Source: Streptosporangium album (GTDB taxonomy: Bacteria; Actinomycetota; Actinomycetes; Streptosporangiales; Streptosporangiaceae). Taken from it: a stretch of DNA of 64,000 bases. A program made the position numbers and the translations under genes. This document shows, piece by piece, positions 44,849-53,888 of the stretch. The stretch lies in NCBI RefSeq assembly GCF_014203795.1, contig NZ_JACHJU010000001.1:62001-126000 (forward strand), in the 5' to 3' direction. Within the stretch, counting starts at the first letter, position 1. Every line of letters starts with the position of its first letter. Below the pieces are notes generated by a model. It was given only the letters and a program-made list of their open reading frames with translations, did no database searches and had not been told where the DNA came from.

Positions 44849-45904
44849 ATGCCACGCTTCTCGCGATGTTCCCGGTCGTCAATTAATCTTGAGTATGTGA
44901 ATGGATCATCCCAGCCTCGCCCTGCCTTCGTTATCACCATAGACGTGGAAGCCGATGATCAATGGAGTCGGACTTCAACGGCCACGACGGAAAATGCCAG
45001 GTATCTGCCGAGGTTTCAGTCGCTGTGCGAAAAATATAAGATGCGCCCTACATACTTAGTGGAATGGGCAATGGCTCAAAGCCCTGCATTTCAGGAATTC
45101 GGCGCATCCGTGATCGGCCGCGACACCGGTGAGATCGGAATGCATCTGCACTCCTGGACCACTCCTCCGTCAACTCCTTTGACGAGCATGGATCATGCAT
45201 ACCATCCGTTTCTGATCGAATTCCCAGAGAGCGTCATCAGGGAGAAGGTAAAAGTAGCCACCGGGACTTTAGAAGATATCTTCCAAGTGTCCATGATAAG
45301 CCACCGGGCCGGCAGGTGGGCGCTCGACGAGAGATATGCGAAAATTCTGGTCGAACATGGATACCTTGTTGATTGCTCTGTGACCCCACATATTTCTTGG
45401 GAGGGAAGTCGGGGGGCACCAAACGGCTGCGGACCGAGGGATTATTCAGGTTTTCCCGAACATGCATATTTCGTCGACCTAAAATGTATCAGCAAAGAAG
45501 GCGACTCGCCTCTTCTGGAGGTGCCAATGACTATAGCCCCCAGCCGGTGGAGGCAGTCTTGGAAGCAGGTCAACAAATTTATTTCGTATAGCAGTACAGC
45601 GAAACGCCTCCTGAATCGGATCTCTCCTGAGGTCAAATGGATGAGGCCCAACGGCAGGAACAGAACCGACTTGTTGCAGCTCGCCTCTCAAACGCGAGCG
45701 GCGACGGGCGACCACGTAGAGTTCATGCTTCATTCATCGGAGATGATGCCCGGCGGGAGTCCCTACTTCCGCACGGGTCGAAGCATCGAGGGGCTGTTTG
45801 GTGACATGGAGGAGCTCTTCGAGTTCGTCGCCGAGAGATTTAAGGCCCTGACATTGGCCGAGTATCACGCTCGGATCTCCCAGATCACAAGCCGGAGATA
45901 TTGA
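44849..45904 (+). CDS. Polysaccharide deacetylase (NodB-like) family protein
   Basis: About 351 residues from ATG 44849 (TTG 44828 also possible). The core starts AFVITIDVEADDQWSR, the metal-binding Asp region of WalW/NodB-like deacetylases, then RFQSLCEKYKMRPTYLVEWAMAQ and the His-containing IGMHLHSWTTPP. SHRAGRWALDERYAKILVEHGYLVDCSVTPHISW follows, and EFMLHSSEMMPGGSPY carries the late His. No signal peptide is visible, so it is probably cytoplasmic and acts on a nucleotide-linked or lipid-linked sugar precursor. N-deacetylation of an amino sugar is the usual role. Lower GC than neighbours; it probably shares an operon with the methyltransferase at 44195. Confidence 0.8.
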   Translation: MPRFSRCSRSSINLEYVNGSSQPRPAFVITIDVEADDQWSRTSTATTENARYLPRFQSLCEKYKMRPTYLVEWAMAQSPAFQEFGASVIGRDTGEIGMHLHSWTTPPSTPLTSMDHAYHPFLIEFPESVIREKVKVATGTLEDIFQVSMISHRAGRWALDERYAKILVEHGYLVDCSVTPHISWEGSRGAPNGCGPRDYSGFPEHAYFVDLKCISKEGDSPLLEVPMTIAPSRWRQSWKQVNKFISYSSTAKRLLNRISPEVKWMRPNGRNRTDLLQLASQTRAATGDHVEFMLHSSEMMPGGSPYFRTGRSIEGLFGDMEELFEFVAERFKALTLAEYHARISQITSRRY

Positions 45905-46290
45905 GCGAGAAAGCCGGAGGTTACGGCGGACCGGAGAGCGCGAGACCGGTCTCGGCGATGAAGCAGTTGAGCAGGTCGGGTCGGTACTGCGAGTTTGAGC
46001 CGGTTCTTGACCAGTATGGTGAGCTGGTCGATGGCGCGGGCTGCGGGGATAAACAGGCGGGCCAGGACGCGGCGGATCTCGGCGAGCGAGGGCCGGAGCA
46101 GACGGGGTGGGGCGGTGGTCAGGGTGGTTTGGGGCGAGCCCGCTGGTCTTTTCCCTGGTCGGAGGGCTCGTCGATGTCTGGTGGTAAGGCTGCCTGGGTG
46201 ACGGCGAGGAAGGCCAGGGCCAGCATGACGGTGGTGACGTGCCGATGCCAGGGTGTCCACCTGCGGACCTGGTACTGGGTCGGGCCGGGA
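45905..46290 (-). pseudogene. IS701-type transposase, C-terminal relic
   Basis: Minus-strand frames contain QYQVRRWTPWHRHVTTVMLALAFLAVTQAALP and, shifted, LRPSLAEIRRVLARLFIPAARAIDQLTILVKNRLKL. Together these are the C-terminal end of an IS701-family transposase of a subfamily different from the 17218 copy. Frameshifted and truncated. Confidence 0.6.
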
Positions 46291-46487
46291 TAGAAGGCAC
46301 GATCTCGCAGGCCGTCCGCGGCCCCGACATCAGACACGCACGCTATCGGGGCCTGGCCAAAGTAGGACTGCAACAGCTGCTGAGCGCTGCGGCGGTTAAC
46401 CTCATCCGGATCGACGCCTGGCTCGACGGGATTCCCCTGGCCACTACCCGAGCCTCGCCTCTGATGAAACTAGCGAAGGCAGCCTGA
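46284..46487 (+). pseudogene. IS1182-type transposase, C-terminal relic
   Basis: The + strand frame reads EGTISQAVRG, RHARYRGLAKVGLQQLLSAAAVNLIRIDAWLDGIPLATTRAS, the standard C-terminal end of IS1182 transposases (GTISQ, RYRGLAK, Q-x3-AAA-N). No upstream part remains. Confidence 0.7.
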
Positions 46488-46517
46488 CTGAATTCGTCAA
46501 CAGCATCAGTACTGGCG

Positions 46518-48019
46518 GTAAGCATCGGTAGTTTGTTGTGATCGTCGAGGGTGGCCTACGGCGGTAGGTAGAGGTTGACGCCGACGCCCTTGGTGAGTGT
46601 GGCGATCAGGGCGGTGAGTTCGGGTGCGCAGAGGCTGAGGGCGCCGTCGCGGGCCAGGCGGGAGAGATCGCGTATCGGGTTCAGGCAGGCGCGGATCCGG
46701 CGGAGGCGTTCGGGCCAGGTCTCCTGGCGGGCAGGGCCCGCGGCCGGGGGTGCCGGAACCTGGTCGCCGGGCGGCGTGGTGTCCTCGGTCGGGGCGGGGT
46801 GCCGGCCGGGATCGTCGGCGGGGTGCAGCCAGCAGAAGCAGAAGGCCAGGTTGACCAGGGCCCAGTGGCGCTGGATGGCCCGGCCGGAGCGGACCTGAAA
46901 GTCGGCCCAGCCCAGCTCGTGCTTGGTCTGTTTGCAGTCCTGCTCGATCCAGCCGCGCAGCCCGTACAGGTGAACGATTTCGGCCAGTGTGGCCGGCCGC
47001 GTGCCGGGTCGGAGGTGGCGACGATCATCCGGTGGGGCCGGTCGGGCCCGTAGCGGGCCATGGTGAGCTCGATGGCCCACCAGGTCTCGGCGTGTCCGTC
47101 GCGGTAGCGGCGGCGCACCGGGCGCCAGCGGCCCGGATGGGATCGCGACAGCCATCCGGCCCGGACGACCCGCCGGGCGGGGGTGAGCGTGTGACCGCTG
47201 CTGGTCATGATGGGCGTGTTCGGCTTGATCGCCACCACGTAGGGGACGCCGGCGGCGTCCAGATCGGCGATGAAGCGCGGGCTTTCGCTGGGGCCGTAGA
47301 AACAATCGGCGACCAGCGCCCGAAACGGGATCCCCGCGGTGCGGGCCCGGGCCACCAGGTCGGCGGCGAGCCGGCCCTTGGTGCGAAACGCCGCATCGGC
47401 CCGGCCTTCGGGCAGCGTGGGAGCCGACTGGTAGGGGGCGGTGTGCAGCGGATAGTAGATCCGCTCGTCGGCCCAGGCGGTGCTCACCGCGACGATGCCG
47501 TTCTCGATCTGCGCGCGTGAGCCGATGTACTGGCGGGACACGTACGCGGTCGCGTGCCCGGATTTCCGGTTCCCGGAGTCGTCCAGCAGCAACGCGCCCT
47601 GGCCGTGGGGCGCGGTCGCGGCTGCCTGGATGAGCAGTTCGATCCGCCGGTCGTTGATCGGCTCGTGCTCCCAGGGTGATTCGGACAAGAACCACTGCAG
47701 GCGCTGGACCTCCCGGTGCGTGGCGCCGACGACCGCTTCGGCCTCCGCCGGCGCGGTCAACGTTTTGTTCCGGTCCCGCGGTTGCAGCAGCGCCGTGACA
47801 TAGTCCCGCAACGCCCGGCGCCGCGCCCGGGACGCCAGCAGGTCATCGAAACCGGGCCGGGTAGCCCTCCAACGGGCCGGGTGCCGGAGAAACCGGGAGC
47901 CGCTCAGCCATGATGTCCTCCCAGACGAACGAGCGGATACCTTCATCTCCACTCTGCATCCGCCCACGAGCCCGGACATAGCAGCGATCAAGCGATCACA
48001 ACAAACTACCGATGCTTAC
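46518..48019 (-). mobile_element. IS701-type element, 1502 bp
   Basis: Perfect 27-bp terminal inverted repeats (46518-46544 and 47993-48019; starts GTAAGCATCGGTAGTTTG). No target duplication is visible: the left flank is the IS1182 relic and the right flank is unrelated, suggesting rearrangement after insertion. Confidence 0.9.
46556..47991 (-). pseudogene. IS701-family transposase with a frameshift
   Basis: The N-terminal and central part (47991 to about 47005) carries ALLLDDSGNRKSGHATAYVSRQYIG, ALVADCFYGPSESPRFIADL (catalytic Asp) and WWAIELTMARYGPDRPHRMIVATSDP. Near 47005-46995 the frame shifts. The continuation TRPATLAEIVHLYGLRGWIEQDCKQTKHELGWADFQVRSGRAIQRHWALVNLAFCF, with the catalytic Glu region, runs in another frame to the stop at 46556. 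One base lost in GGCACGCGG explains it. It is inactive unless ribosomal frameshifting occurs. Confidence 0.82.
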
Positions 48020-48052
48020 ATCTCAAGATCTCTGAATGTAGTACCGGTGCGG

Positions 48053-49279
48053 CTAAACCCTCGAAACAACATCACCGGCAGACTGCTCTTTGCCGTCTAA
48101 ATTCTTTGTCCATGCCACCGAGGTGAGCACGCTCGTAACCATGATGATCGGCATGCGCTGGCGAAAGATGAGGCCCATGTTGGCCATAGTCGTTGCGTAG
48201 GCGATCGCGCCCGGGATGATGAATGACAGGAGAATAAGGAGTGTCACGCGGTCATGGCGCCATAGCCGGCGAGCTCCGCGCACCGCATGGTAAAGAATGA
48301 AGTACCAGATGAATACGTCTATCTTTCCAAGTTGCAGCATCGGGCCGCCCTGGGTCCAGGGAAATGGAGATAGGAGCGTATAGAGCAGCTTAGGGCCAAG
48401 CGCGTTCCATGGATTTCCGCCGTCTTCGAAACCGACGCCAGATCCTCCATCCCCGTTGGCGCGAAGGACGTTCTCCGCCTGGCCCTTATCAAGTTGTTGC
48501 TGAATCACCTCGATCGGAGCACTTTCGTAAATACCGCCGAAAACCAAAAGAGCGGACACCAGTAGCACCGAAAAGGCGAACACGCCCCGGAAGGAGAACA
48601 CCTTCTTAAGACCAACCAGACCAAGGATCAGCGGCACTGCACACATGAACACCATGTACGGGCGCACATACCAGAGTGCCCACAGCAGCGGCACGAGCAT
48701 GAGCATCTTGCGTACATCGAAACGACGTGCGATCGAAACCCCCAGCCCAATACTGGCAACCACGAGGAACGCATTAAATCCATCTTTGTACGTATCCGAC
48801 GTGTGCAACAGGAATGCAGGCATGAATGCCGTCACGACAAGCAGCAGAAATGCTGAGCGATCATCGGCGCCGACCAACCGCGCAAACTTGTATACAACAA
48901 TGCACAACGCACAGGCGAGTAGTGCGACGACAGCGGTGCAGGCAAGCGGGGCCGGACCATCGCACAGGTAGACGACAATCGCGAAGACCTGACACGGCAC
49001 AGCGACGAAAGACAGGGAGCTGATATCTTCGGATGTGACGAACTGAAGACCATTACGTTTCCAGTATTCAACGATTTCCATGGCCCTGCCCTCATACCCC
49101 AGATTGTCGCCGCCATAGTCGATGACACCGCTTCGCATCACCAGAACATGGACGATCAGTCGGACGATGAACGCGACCAGCAGAACCGGTAGCACTCGGC
49201 GTGCCACTCCCGCGTCCAGGTTCGCATGAACAAGAAAGGCGAGCATCATTGCGGCAGCGGCGACGATGAAATATTCCAT
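48053..49279 (-). CDS. Polytopic membrane protein, Wzy-like polymerase candidate
   Basis: A 408-residue protein with about 10-11 hydrophobic helices. The periplasmic-type loops contain VIDYGGDNLGYEGRAMEIVEYWKRNGLQFVTSEDISSL and a long central loop with IYESAPIEVIQQQLDKGQAENVL before PWNALGPKLLYTLLSPFPWTQGG. HTSDTYKDGFNAFLVVASIG and YVRPYMVFM resemble Wzy/O-antigen polymerase or GT-C proteins of EPS clusters. No soluble catalytic domain is present. The polymerase role is inferred from topology and from the Wzx flippase and Wzz-like kinase nearby. It is transcribed away from the GT4 operon that starts at 49642. Confidence 0.65.
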   Translation of the reverse strand: MEYFIVAAAAMMLAFLVHANLDAGVARRVLPVLLVAFIVRLIVHVLVMRSGVIDYGGDNLGYEGRAMEIVEYWKRNGLQFVTSEDISSLSFVAVPCQVFAIVVYLCDGPAPLACTAVVALLACALCIVVYKFARLVGADDRSAFLLLVVTAFMPAFLLHTSDTYKDGFNAFLVVASIGLGVSIARRFDVRKMLMLVPLLWALWYVRPYMVFMCAVPLILGLVGLKKVFSFRGVFAFSVLLVSALLVFGGIYESAPIEVIQQQLDKGQAENVLRANGDGGSGVGFEDGGNPWNALGPKLLYTLLSPFPWTQGGPMLQLGKIDVFIWYFILYHAVRGARRLWRHDRVTLLILLSFIIPGAIAYATTMANMGLIFRQRMPIIMVTSVLTSVAWTKNLDGKEQSAGDVVSRV

Positions 49280-49641
49280 GGAAAGCGACCTTCAGTCCGC
49301 GTCAAGGCGACGCCACAGGGACCGGCGGTCGATTTGAACCACCGGCAAGCAACTCTGCGACGGCGACGCTAGCGCTAGGGCTGGACAACAGCATGCCCGG
49401 AGGTCGCCCATGGTCCGGTGATTACCCCTCCTTGCCGATTCTTTTTACCAGTGCATTCCATTGGCTGATCCCCATGGCTATAAGGAGCCGCGGATGGCTG
49501 CCGCGCCTGGCAACGTGGCTCGATCACGCGCAGGTAGGGAGCGAGAAAACATTTCACCACAGTCGCGACGGCGTGGGCGGAACAGACCGAATCCCTAGTT
49601 AGCTTTTCGACGTGAGCCACGCCTGTCACCAAGGAGCCCGT
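49280..49641. other. Divergent promoter region
   Basis: About 360 bp between the Wzy-like gene and the + strand operon starting at 49642. No gene is recognised. It contains a short palindrome, GCTAGCGCTAG, near 49369-49379. It should hold promoters for both directions. Confidence 0.4.
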
Positions 49642-50835
49642 ATGAAGCCGGACGGTCGGATTCGTGTCATGGAGATAATCGCCCGGATGAATGTGGGCGG
49701 CCCCGCTACCCAGGTATCGGGGCTGTCCGAGGGGTTGGACCAGGAGGAGTTCGACCACCGTCTCTATACGGGCCATGTCGGCGCCGGCGAGGGCGACCAC
49801 CTCGACCTGAAGGGTCCGGCGGTGCGCGTTCACCCGATTCCGGGTCTCGGCCGGTCGATCAGACCGTCGGACGACTATCTCGCCCTTCTCCGGCTGACGG
49901 CCGCCATGCGCGCCTTCCAGCCGCACGTCGTCCACACCCGGACGACGAAGGCCGGCACTCTCGGGCGTATGGCGGCCTGCCTGTCCCGTGTCAGCGCGGC
50001 CCGGATCCACGTCTTTCACGGGCATCTCCTCAACGGTTACTTCACCCGGCCGAAGCGCGCGCTCTACGTACGGTCGGAACGGATCCTCGCCTCCATGACC
50101 GACCGGCTCGTGACCGTCGGCTCACAGGTCCGCGACGAACTGCTCGAAGCCCGGATCGGCCGTCCGGAGCAGTACGTGGTGATCGCCCCGGGTGTACGGC
50201 TCGGCCCGGTCCCCGAGCGTGGAGCCGCCCGTGCCGAACTGGGCCTGCCGCCCGACGCGCCCGTCGTGGCATACGTGGGCCGGCTCACCCAGGTGAAACG
50301 GCCCGACCGGTTCGTCGCCACGGCCCGTGCCGTGCTCCGGCAGGTTCCCGGCTGTCACTTCGTCGTCTGCGGCGGAGGTGAACTGCGGGAGCAGATCGAG
50401 CGGGACATCGACCCGATCCGGCATTCCTTCCACCTGCTCGGCTGGAGAAAGGACGTGGAGACGGTCTACTCGGCCGCCGACGTGGTTCTGCTGACCTCCG
50501 ACAATGAGGGCACGCCCCTGACACTCGTCGAGGCGGGGATGGCCGGGACCCCGGCCGTCTCCACACGGGTGGGGAGCGTCGCCGAGATCGTCCAGGACGG
50601 GCGTACCGGCCTGCTGGCCGGGGCCGACGCCGACGAACTGGCTGGACAGGTGGTGAGGCTGCTCTCCGATCCCGATCTCGCGCGCCGGATGGGCGAGGCG
50701 GCCTGCCGGTGGACCACGACCTCGTTCAACGTGGAGCGCCTCGTCGCGGATACCGAAGCCCTCTACCGATCGCTGGGCACAGCGCACCGCGATCGCGGTG
50801 CCACGCAACCAACCACGGGAGGGATGGACAGGTGA
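49642..50835 (+). CDS. Family 4 glycosyltransferase
   Basis: 397 residues from ATG 49642, which has AAGGAG 5 nt upstream. GT-B fold with RVMEIIARMNVGGPATQVSGLSEGLD, HTRTTKAGTLGRMAACLSRV, then VVAYVGRLTQVKRPDRFVATARAVL, FVVCGGGELREQIE, and the donor-site block LLTSDNEGTPLTLVEAGMAGTPAVSTRVGSVAEIV. It belongs to the broad WbnK/CapM-like GT4 set and is distinct from the pair at 35965 and 38728. It is the first gene of a tightly packed operon: its stop overlaps the next start (GTGA at 50832). Higher GC than the genes to its left, so this block is probably native to the chromosome. Confidence 0.9.
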   Translation: MKPDGRIRVMEIIARMNVGGPATQVSGLSEGLDQEEFDHRLYTGHVGAGEGDHLDLKGPAVRVHPIPGLGRSIRPSDDYLALLRLTAAMRAFQPHVVHTRTTKAGTLGRMAACLSRVSAARIHVFHGHLLNGYFTRPKRALYVRSERILASMTDRLVTVGSQVRDELLEARIGRPEQYVVIAPGVRLGPVPERGAARAELGLPPDAPVVAYVGRLTQVKRPDRFVATARAVLRQVPGCHFVVCGGGELREQIERDIDPIRHSFHLLGWRKDVETVYSAADVVLLTSDNEGTPLTLVEAGMAGTPAVSTRVGSVAEIVQDGRTGLLAGADADELAGQVVRLLSDPDLARRMGEAACRWTTTSFNVERLVADTEALYRSLGTAHRDRGATQPTTGGMDR

Positions 50836-51800
50836 GAGTCCTGGTGACCGGTGGCGCGGGGTTCATCGGCGCGAATCTGTGCCGTGCGCTCACGGCCCGC
50901 CCCGAAGTCGAAAACGTCACGGTGCTGGACGACCTGAGCAGCGGAGACCTCGCCAATCTCGAAGGCGTTGAGGTGGACTTCGTGATGGGCAGCATCCTGG
51001 ACCGAGGGCTCCTGGCCGATCTCATCACCGGCACCACCACCACCGTCGTCCACCTCGCCGCGCGACCGTCGGTTCCACGGTCCCTGGCCGACCCTCTGGC
51101 CACTCACTCCGTCAACGCCACGGGCACCCTCCACGTCCTGGAGGCCTGCCGTGCGGCCAGGCCGCACGTGGTGCTCGCCTCGTCGTCCTCGGTGTACGGC
51201 GACTGCCGGGAGCCGCAGAAGCACGAGGACCTTCCCACCAGGCCGCTGAGCCCGTACGGCGCGAGCAAACTCGCGACCGAGGCATACGGCCTGGCGTACG
51301 CGGAGAGCTTCGGCCTGCCGGTCCTGCCTTTCCGCTTCTTCAACGTCTACGGCCCCATGCAGGCCGCCGACCACGCCTACGCGGCCGTCATCCCGACCTT
51401 CGTGTCCATGGCGCTGCGAGGTCGTCCGGTGCCCGTCTACGGTGACGGGAACCAGGCGCGGGACTTCACCTACGTGGGCTCGCTGACCGAGGTTCTCGTC
51501 GACGCCACCGTCCGCCGGGTGACGAGTCCGACGCCGGTGAACCTCGCGTTCGGCACGCGGACCACCCTGCGGTATCTGAAGGACACCCTCGGAACGGTTC
51601 TCGGCAGGCCGGTCGAGCCGGCTTTCCTGCCTCCCCGGATCGGTGAGATCCAGGAGTCACAGGCCTCCCCCCGCCTGCTGCGCCGTCTGTTCCCCGGTGT
51701 GTGCCCGGTGCCCCTCGAAGACGGGCTCCGCAAGACGGTGGCTTGGTTCGAGAATTCGGCGACCACCGACACGGCCCTACAACTCGATGCGCACATCTGA
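50832..51800 (+). CDS. NAD-dependent epimerase/dehydratase (UDP-glucose 4-epimerase-like)
   Basis: 322 residues from GTG 50832, directly followed by VLVTGGAGFIGANL; the longer frame upstream lies inside the preceding gene. Extended-SDR motifs: VTVLDDLSSGDLANLEG, VVHLAARPSVPRS, ASSSSVYGD, SPYGASKLATEAYG (Tyr-x3-Lys), RFFNVYGP and QARDFTYVGSL. The text resembles UDP-glucose/UDP-GlcNAc 4-epimerases; the exact substrate cannot be fixed. It supplies a nucleotide sugar to the operon's transferases and is coupled to the GT4 gene by a 4-nt overlap. Confidence 0.88.
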   Translation: MRVLVTGGAGFIGANLCRALTARPEVENVTVLDDLSSGDLANLEGVEVDFVMGSILDRGLLADLITGTTTTVVHLAARPSVPRSLADPLATHSVNATGTLHVLEACRAARPHVVLASSSSVYGDCREPQKHEDLPTRPLSPYGASKLATEAYGLAYAESFGLPVLPFRFFNVYGPMQAADHAYAAVIPTFVSMALRGRPVPVYGDGNQARDFTYVGSLTEVLVDATVRRVTSPTPVNLAFGTRTTLRYLKDTLGTVLGRPVEPAFLPPRIGEIQESQASPRLLRRLFPGVCPVPLEDGLRKTVAWFENSATTDTALQLDAHI

Positions 51801-51857
51801 CCCATCGCTTCCCCCTGGCCACAGAGACCTTCTCCTAGCGCGTAATAGAGGAAGCCA

Positions 51858-52847
51858 GTGAAGAAACAATCAAGGAACACCTACCTGATAACAGGTGGCA
51901 GCGGGTTCGTCGGGTCGCATCTGACCGACGCCCTGCTCGCCCGCGGCGAATCCGTCGTGATCCTGGACAACCTGTCGACCGGGCGGCGAGAGAATCTGCA
52001 CTCCCACCCCCATCTGCACTTCGTGCACGGGTCGGTCCTGGACGAGCTTATGGTGGACGAACTGGTCCACCAGTGCGACGTGGTCGTCCATCTCGCGGCC
52101 GCGGTCGGCGTCAAGCTGATCGTCGAGCAGCCGCTGCGGTCCCTGACGACCAACATCCGCGGTTCGGAGATCGTGATCGAGGCCGCGCACCGGTACCGGA
52201 AGAAGATCCTGGTCACCAGCACGAGCGAGATCTACGGCAAGAACTCCTCCGGCGCGCTCCGAGAGGACTCCGACCGCATCCTCGGGAGCCCTGCGGTGGT
52301 GCGCTGGGCCTACAGCACCGCGAAGGCCGTCGACGAGATCCTCGCCAACGCCTACCACAAGGAACGCGGCCTGCCGACGATCGTCGTCAGGCTTTTCAAC
52401 ACCGTGGGATCGCGGCAGAGCCCGGCCTACGGCATGGTCATCCCACGCCTGGTACGGCAGGCGCTCAGCGGCATGCCCCTCACAGTCTTCGGCGACGGCA
52501 CCCAGACCCGCTGCTTCGCCCATGTCGCGGACGTCGTCGACGCGCTGCTCGGGCTTCTCGACGAGGACGCGGCGATCGGGCAGACCTTCAACATCGGCTC
52601 CGCCGACGAGGTGAGCATCCTGGAGCTCGCGAAGCTGGTCATCGAGCGCACCGGCTCTACGTCGGGTGTCGACCTGATCCCCTACCACGAGGCCTACGAG
52701 CAGGGCTTCGAGGACATGGCGCGCAGGGTCCCCGACACCACCAAGCTCCGCGAACTCACCGGCTGGATTCCACGTCGCGCTCTCGACGAGATCCTCGTAG
52801 ATGTCGTCACGGAGGCCCGCGCGGATTTCGCGGCGTCCATCCGGTGA
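51858..52847 (+). CDS. NAD-dependent epimerase/dehydratase (GDP-mannose dehydratase / UXS-like)
   Basis: 329 residues from GTG 51858. Motifs: YLITGGSGFVGSHLTDALLARG, VVILDNLSTGRRENL, VVHLAAAVGVKLIVEQPLRSLTTNI, VTSTSEIYGKNSSGAL, WAYSTAKAVDEILA (Tyr-x3-Lys), VRLFNTVGSRQSPAYGMVIPRLVRQAL. The AVGVKLIVEQP and GSRQ signature resembles the actinobacterial UDP-glucuronate-decarboxylase/epimerase group, so a product such as a UDP-pentose is possible (inference). Its stop overlaps the next start (GTGA at 52844), continuing the operon. Confidence 0.88.
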   Translation: MKKQSRNTYLITGGSGFVGSHLTDALLARGESVVILDNLSTGRRENLHSHPHLHFVHGSVLDELMVDELVHQCDVVVHLAAAVGVKLIVEQPLRSLTTNIRGSEIVIEAAHRYRKKILVTSTSEIYGKNSSGALREDSDRILGSPAVVRWAYSTAKAVDEILANAYHKERGLPTIVVRLFNTVGSRQSPAYGMVIPRLVRQALSGMPLTVFGDGTQTRCFAHVADVVDALLGLLDEDAAIGQTFNIGSADEVSILELAKLVIERTGSTSGVDLIPYHEAYEQGFEDMARRVPDTTKLRELTGWIPRRALDEILVDVVTEARADFAASIR

Positions 52848-53884
52848 ACGGTACGATCCCCCTCGCCACGGGAGCGGCCGCCTTCCTCCTCAGCGCGGCG
52901 GCCGTCGTGCCGCTGAGGCGTCTGGCCCTACGGTGGGATCTCACCGACCGTCCTGGCGGGAACAAGGCCCATGCCCGTCCGACCCCTTATCTGGGAGGCG
53001 TCGCGATCGCACTGGCCACGGTCGTGCCCGCGACGGCGGTGCTGGGCCTGGCCGATCGGCGGATCACCGCGATTCTTCTGGCCGCCACCGCGGTTGCCCT
53101 GCTCGGCCTGATCGACGACCTCGGCTCGCTGCCCATGTTCACCCGGTTGGCCGTGGAGACGGCGGCGGCGAGCGGAGTCGTGTTCTCCGGCGTCCAGATC
53201 ACCCTGACGGATAGCTGGGTGGACGGAGCCGTCACGGTGGTGTGGATCGTGGTGATGACGAACTCCTTCAACCTGCTGGACAACATGGACGGCACGCTGG
53301 GAGCCGTCACCACGGTCGCCGCCGCCTTCCTTGCGGGGGTGGCCTTCGTGTCCGCCCAGCCGTCACTCGGGCTGCTGCTGTCCGTGCTGGCCTATGCCAG
53401 CCTCGGCTTCCTGCTGCACAACTGGTCTCCCGCGAGGATATTCATGGGGGACTCCGGATCGCTGTTCATCGGCTCCATCCTCAGCTCCTCTGCGGTCGTC
53501 CTGGTGGCGGAGCGAGACCCGGCCACCATGGCCTCCGGGCTGCTCCTGCCGACCTTCGTCGCGGTCGTCGACACCGGCGTCGTGTTCGTCTCGCGGACGA
53601 TGGCCGGCCGTTCACCGCTGACGGGCGGCACCGACCACGTCTCGCACCGGCTCCGCCGTGTCGGCTTCGGCATCCGGATGGTCGCCGTGCTGTTTGGCGT
53701 CATCACGGCTCTCGCCGGCGCGCTCTGCCTGGCGGTGGCCCTGAAGTGGGTGCCGCCGATCACCGCGGCGATCGTCGCGGGCGGAACCGCCCTTCTTCTC
53801 ATCAGCCTGCTGCAGGGCGTGAACGTCTACTCGCCGGCCCAGCACTCCAAGACTCTTTCACGAATCCCCGAAAGGCTGCGTTGA
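52844..53884 (+). CDS. Polyprenyl-phosphate phosphoglycosyltransferase, WecA/MraY family
   Basis: 346 residues from GTG 52844 with about 10-11 membrane helices. Family motifs: DRPGGNKAHARPTPYLGGVAIA (first cytoplasmic loop), LLGLIDDLGSL (DD metal/uridine region), NSFNLLDNMDGTLG, NWSPARIFMGDSGSLFIG (catalytic Asp region) and HVSHRLRRVGF near the end. It transfers a sugar-1-phosphate, usually GlcNAc-1-P, from UDP-sugar to undecaprenyl phosphate. It is thus the likely initiating enzyme of the glycan built by this locus. The 603-residue open frame beginning at 52073 is artefactual upstream of 52844, because it overlaps the epimerase in another frame. Confidence 0.9.
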   Translation: MNGTIPLATGAAAFLLSAAAVVPLRRLALRWDLTDRPGGNKAHARPTPYLGGVAIALATVVPATAVLGLADRRITAILLAATAVALLGLIDDLGSLPMFTRLAVETAAASGVVFSGVQITLTDSWVDGAVTVVWIVVMTNSFNLLDNMDGTLGAVTTVAAAFLAGVAFVSAQPSLGLLLSVLAYASLGFLLHNWSPARIFMGDSGSLFIGSILSSSAVVLVAERDPATMASGLLLPTFVAVVDTGVVFVSRTMAGRSPLTGGTDHVSHRLRRVGFGIRMVAVLFGVITALAGALCLAVALKWVPPITAAIVAGGTALLLISLLQGVNVYSPAQHSKTLSRIPERLR

Positions 53885-53888
53885 TCCA

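Noticed and set aside
46556-47991. Programmed ribosomal frameshift in the IS701-type transposase
   Set aside because: No slippery heptamer was seen at the junction and IS701 transposases are normally made from one frame; a simple base loss is more likely.
52073-52843. 603-residue open frame starting inside the second epimerase
   Set aside because: The part upstream of 52844 is an Arg-rich shadow of the epimerase in another frame; only the membrane transferase from 52844 is real.
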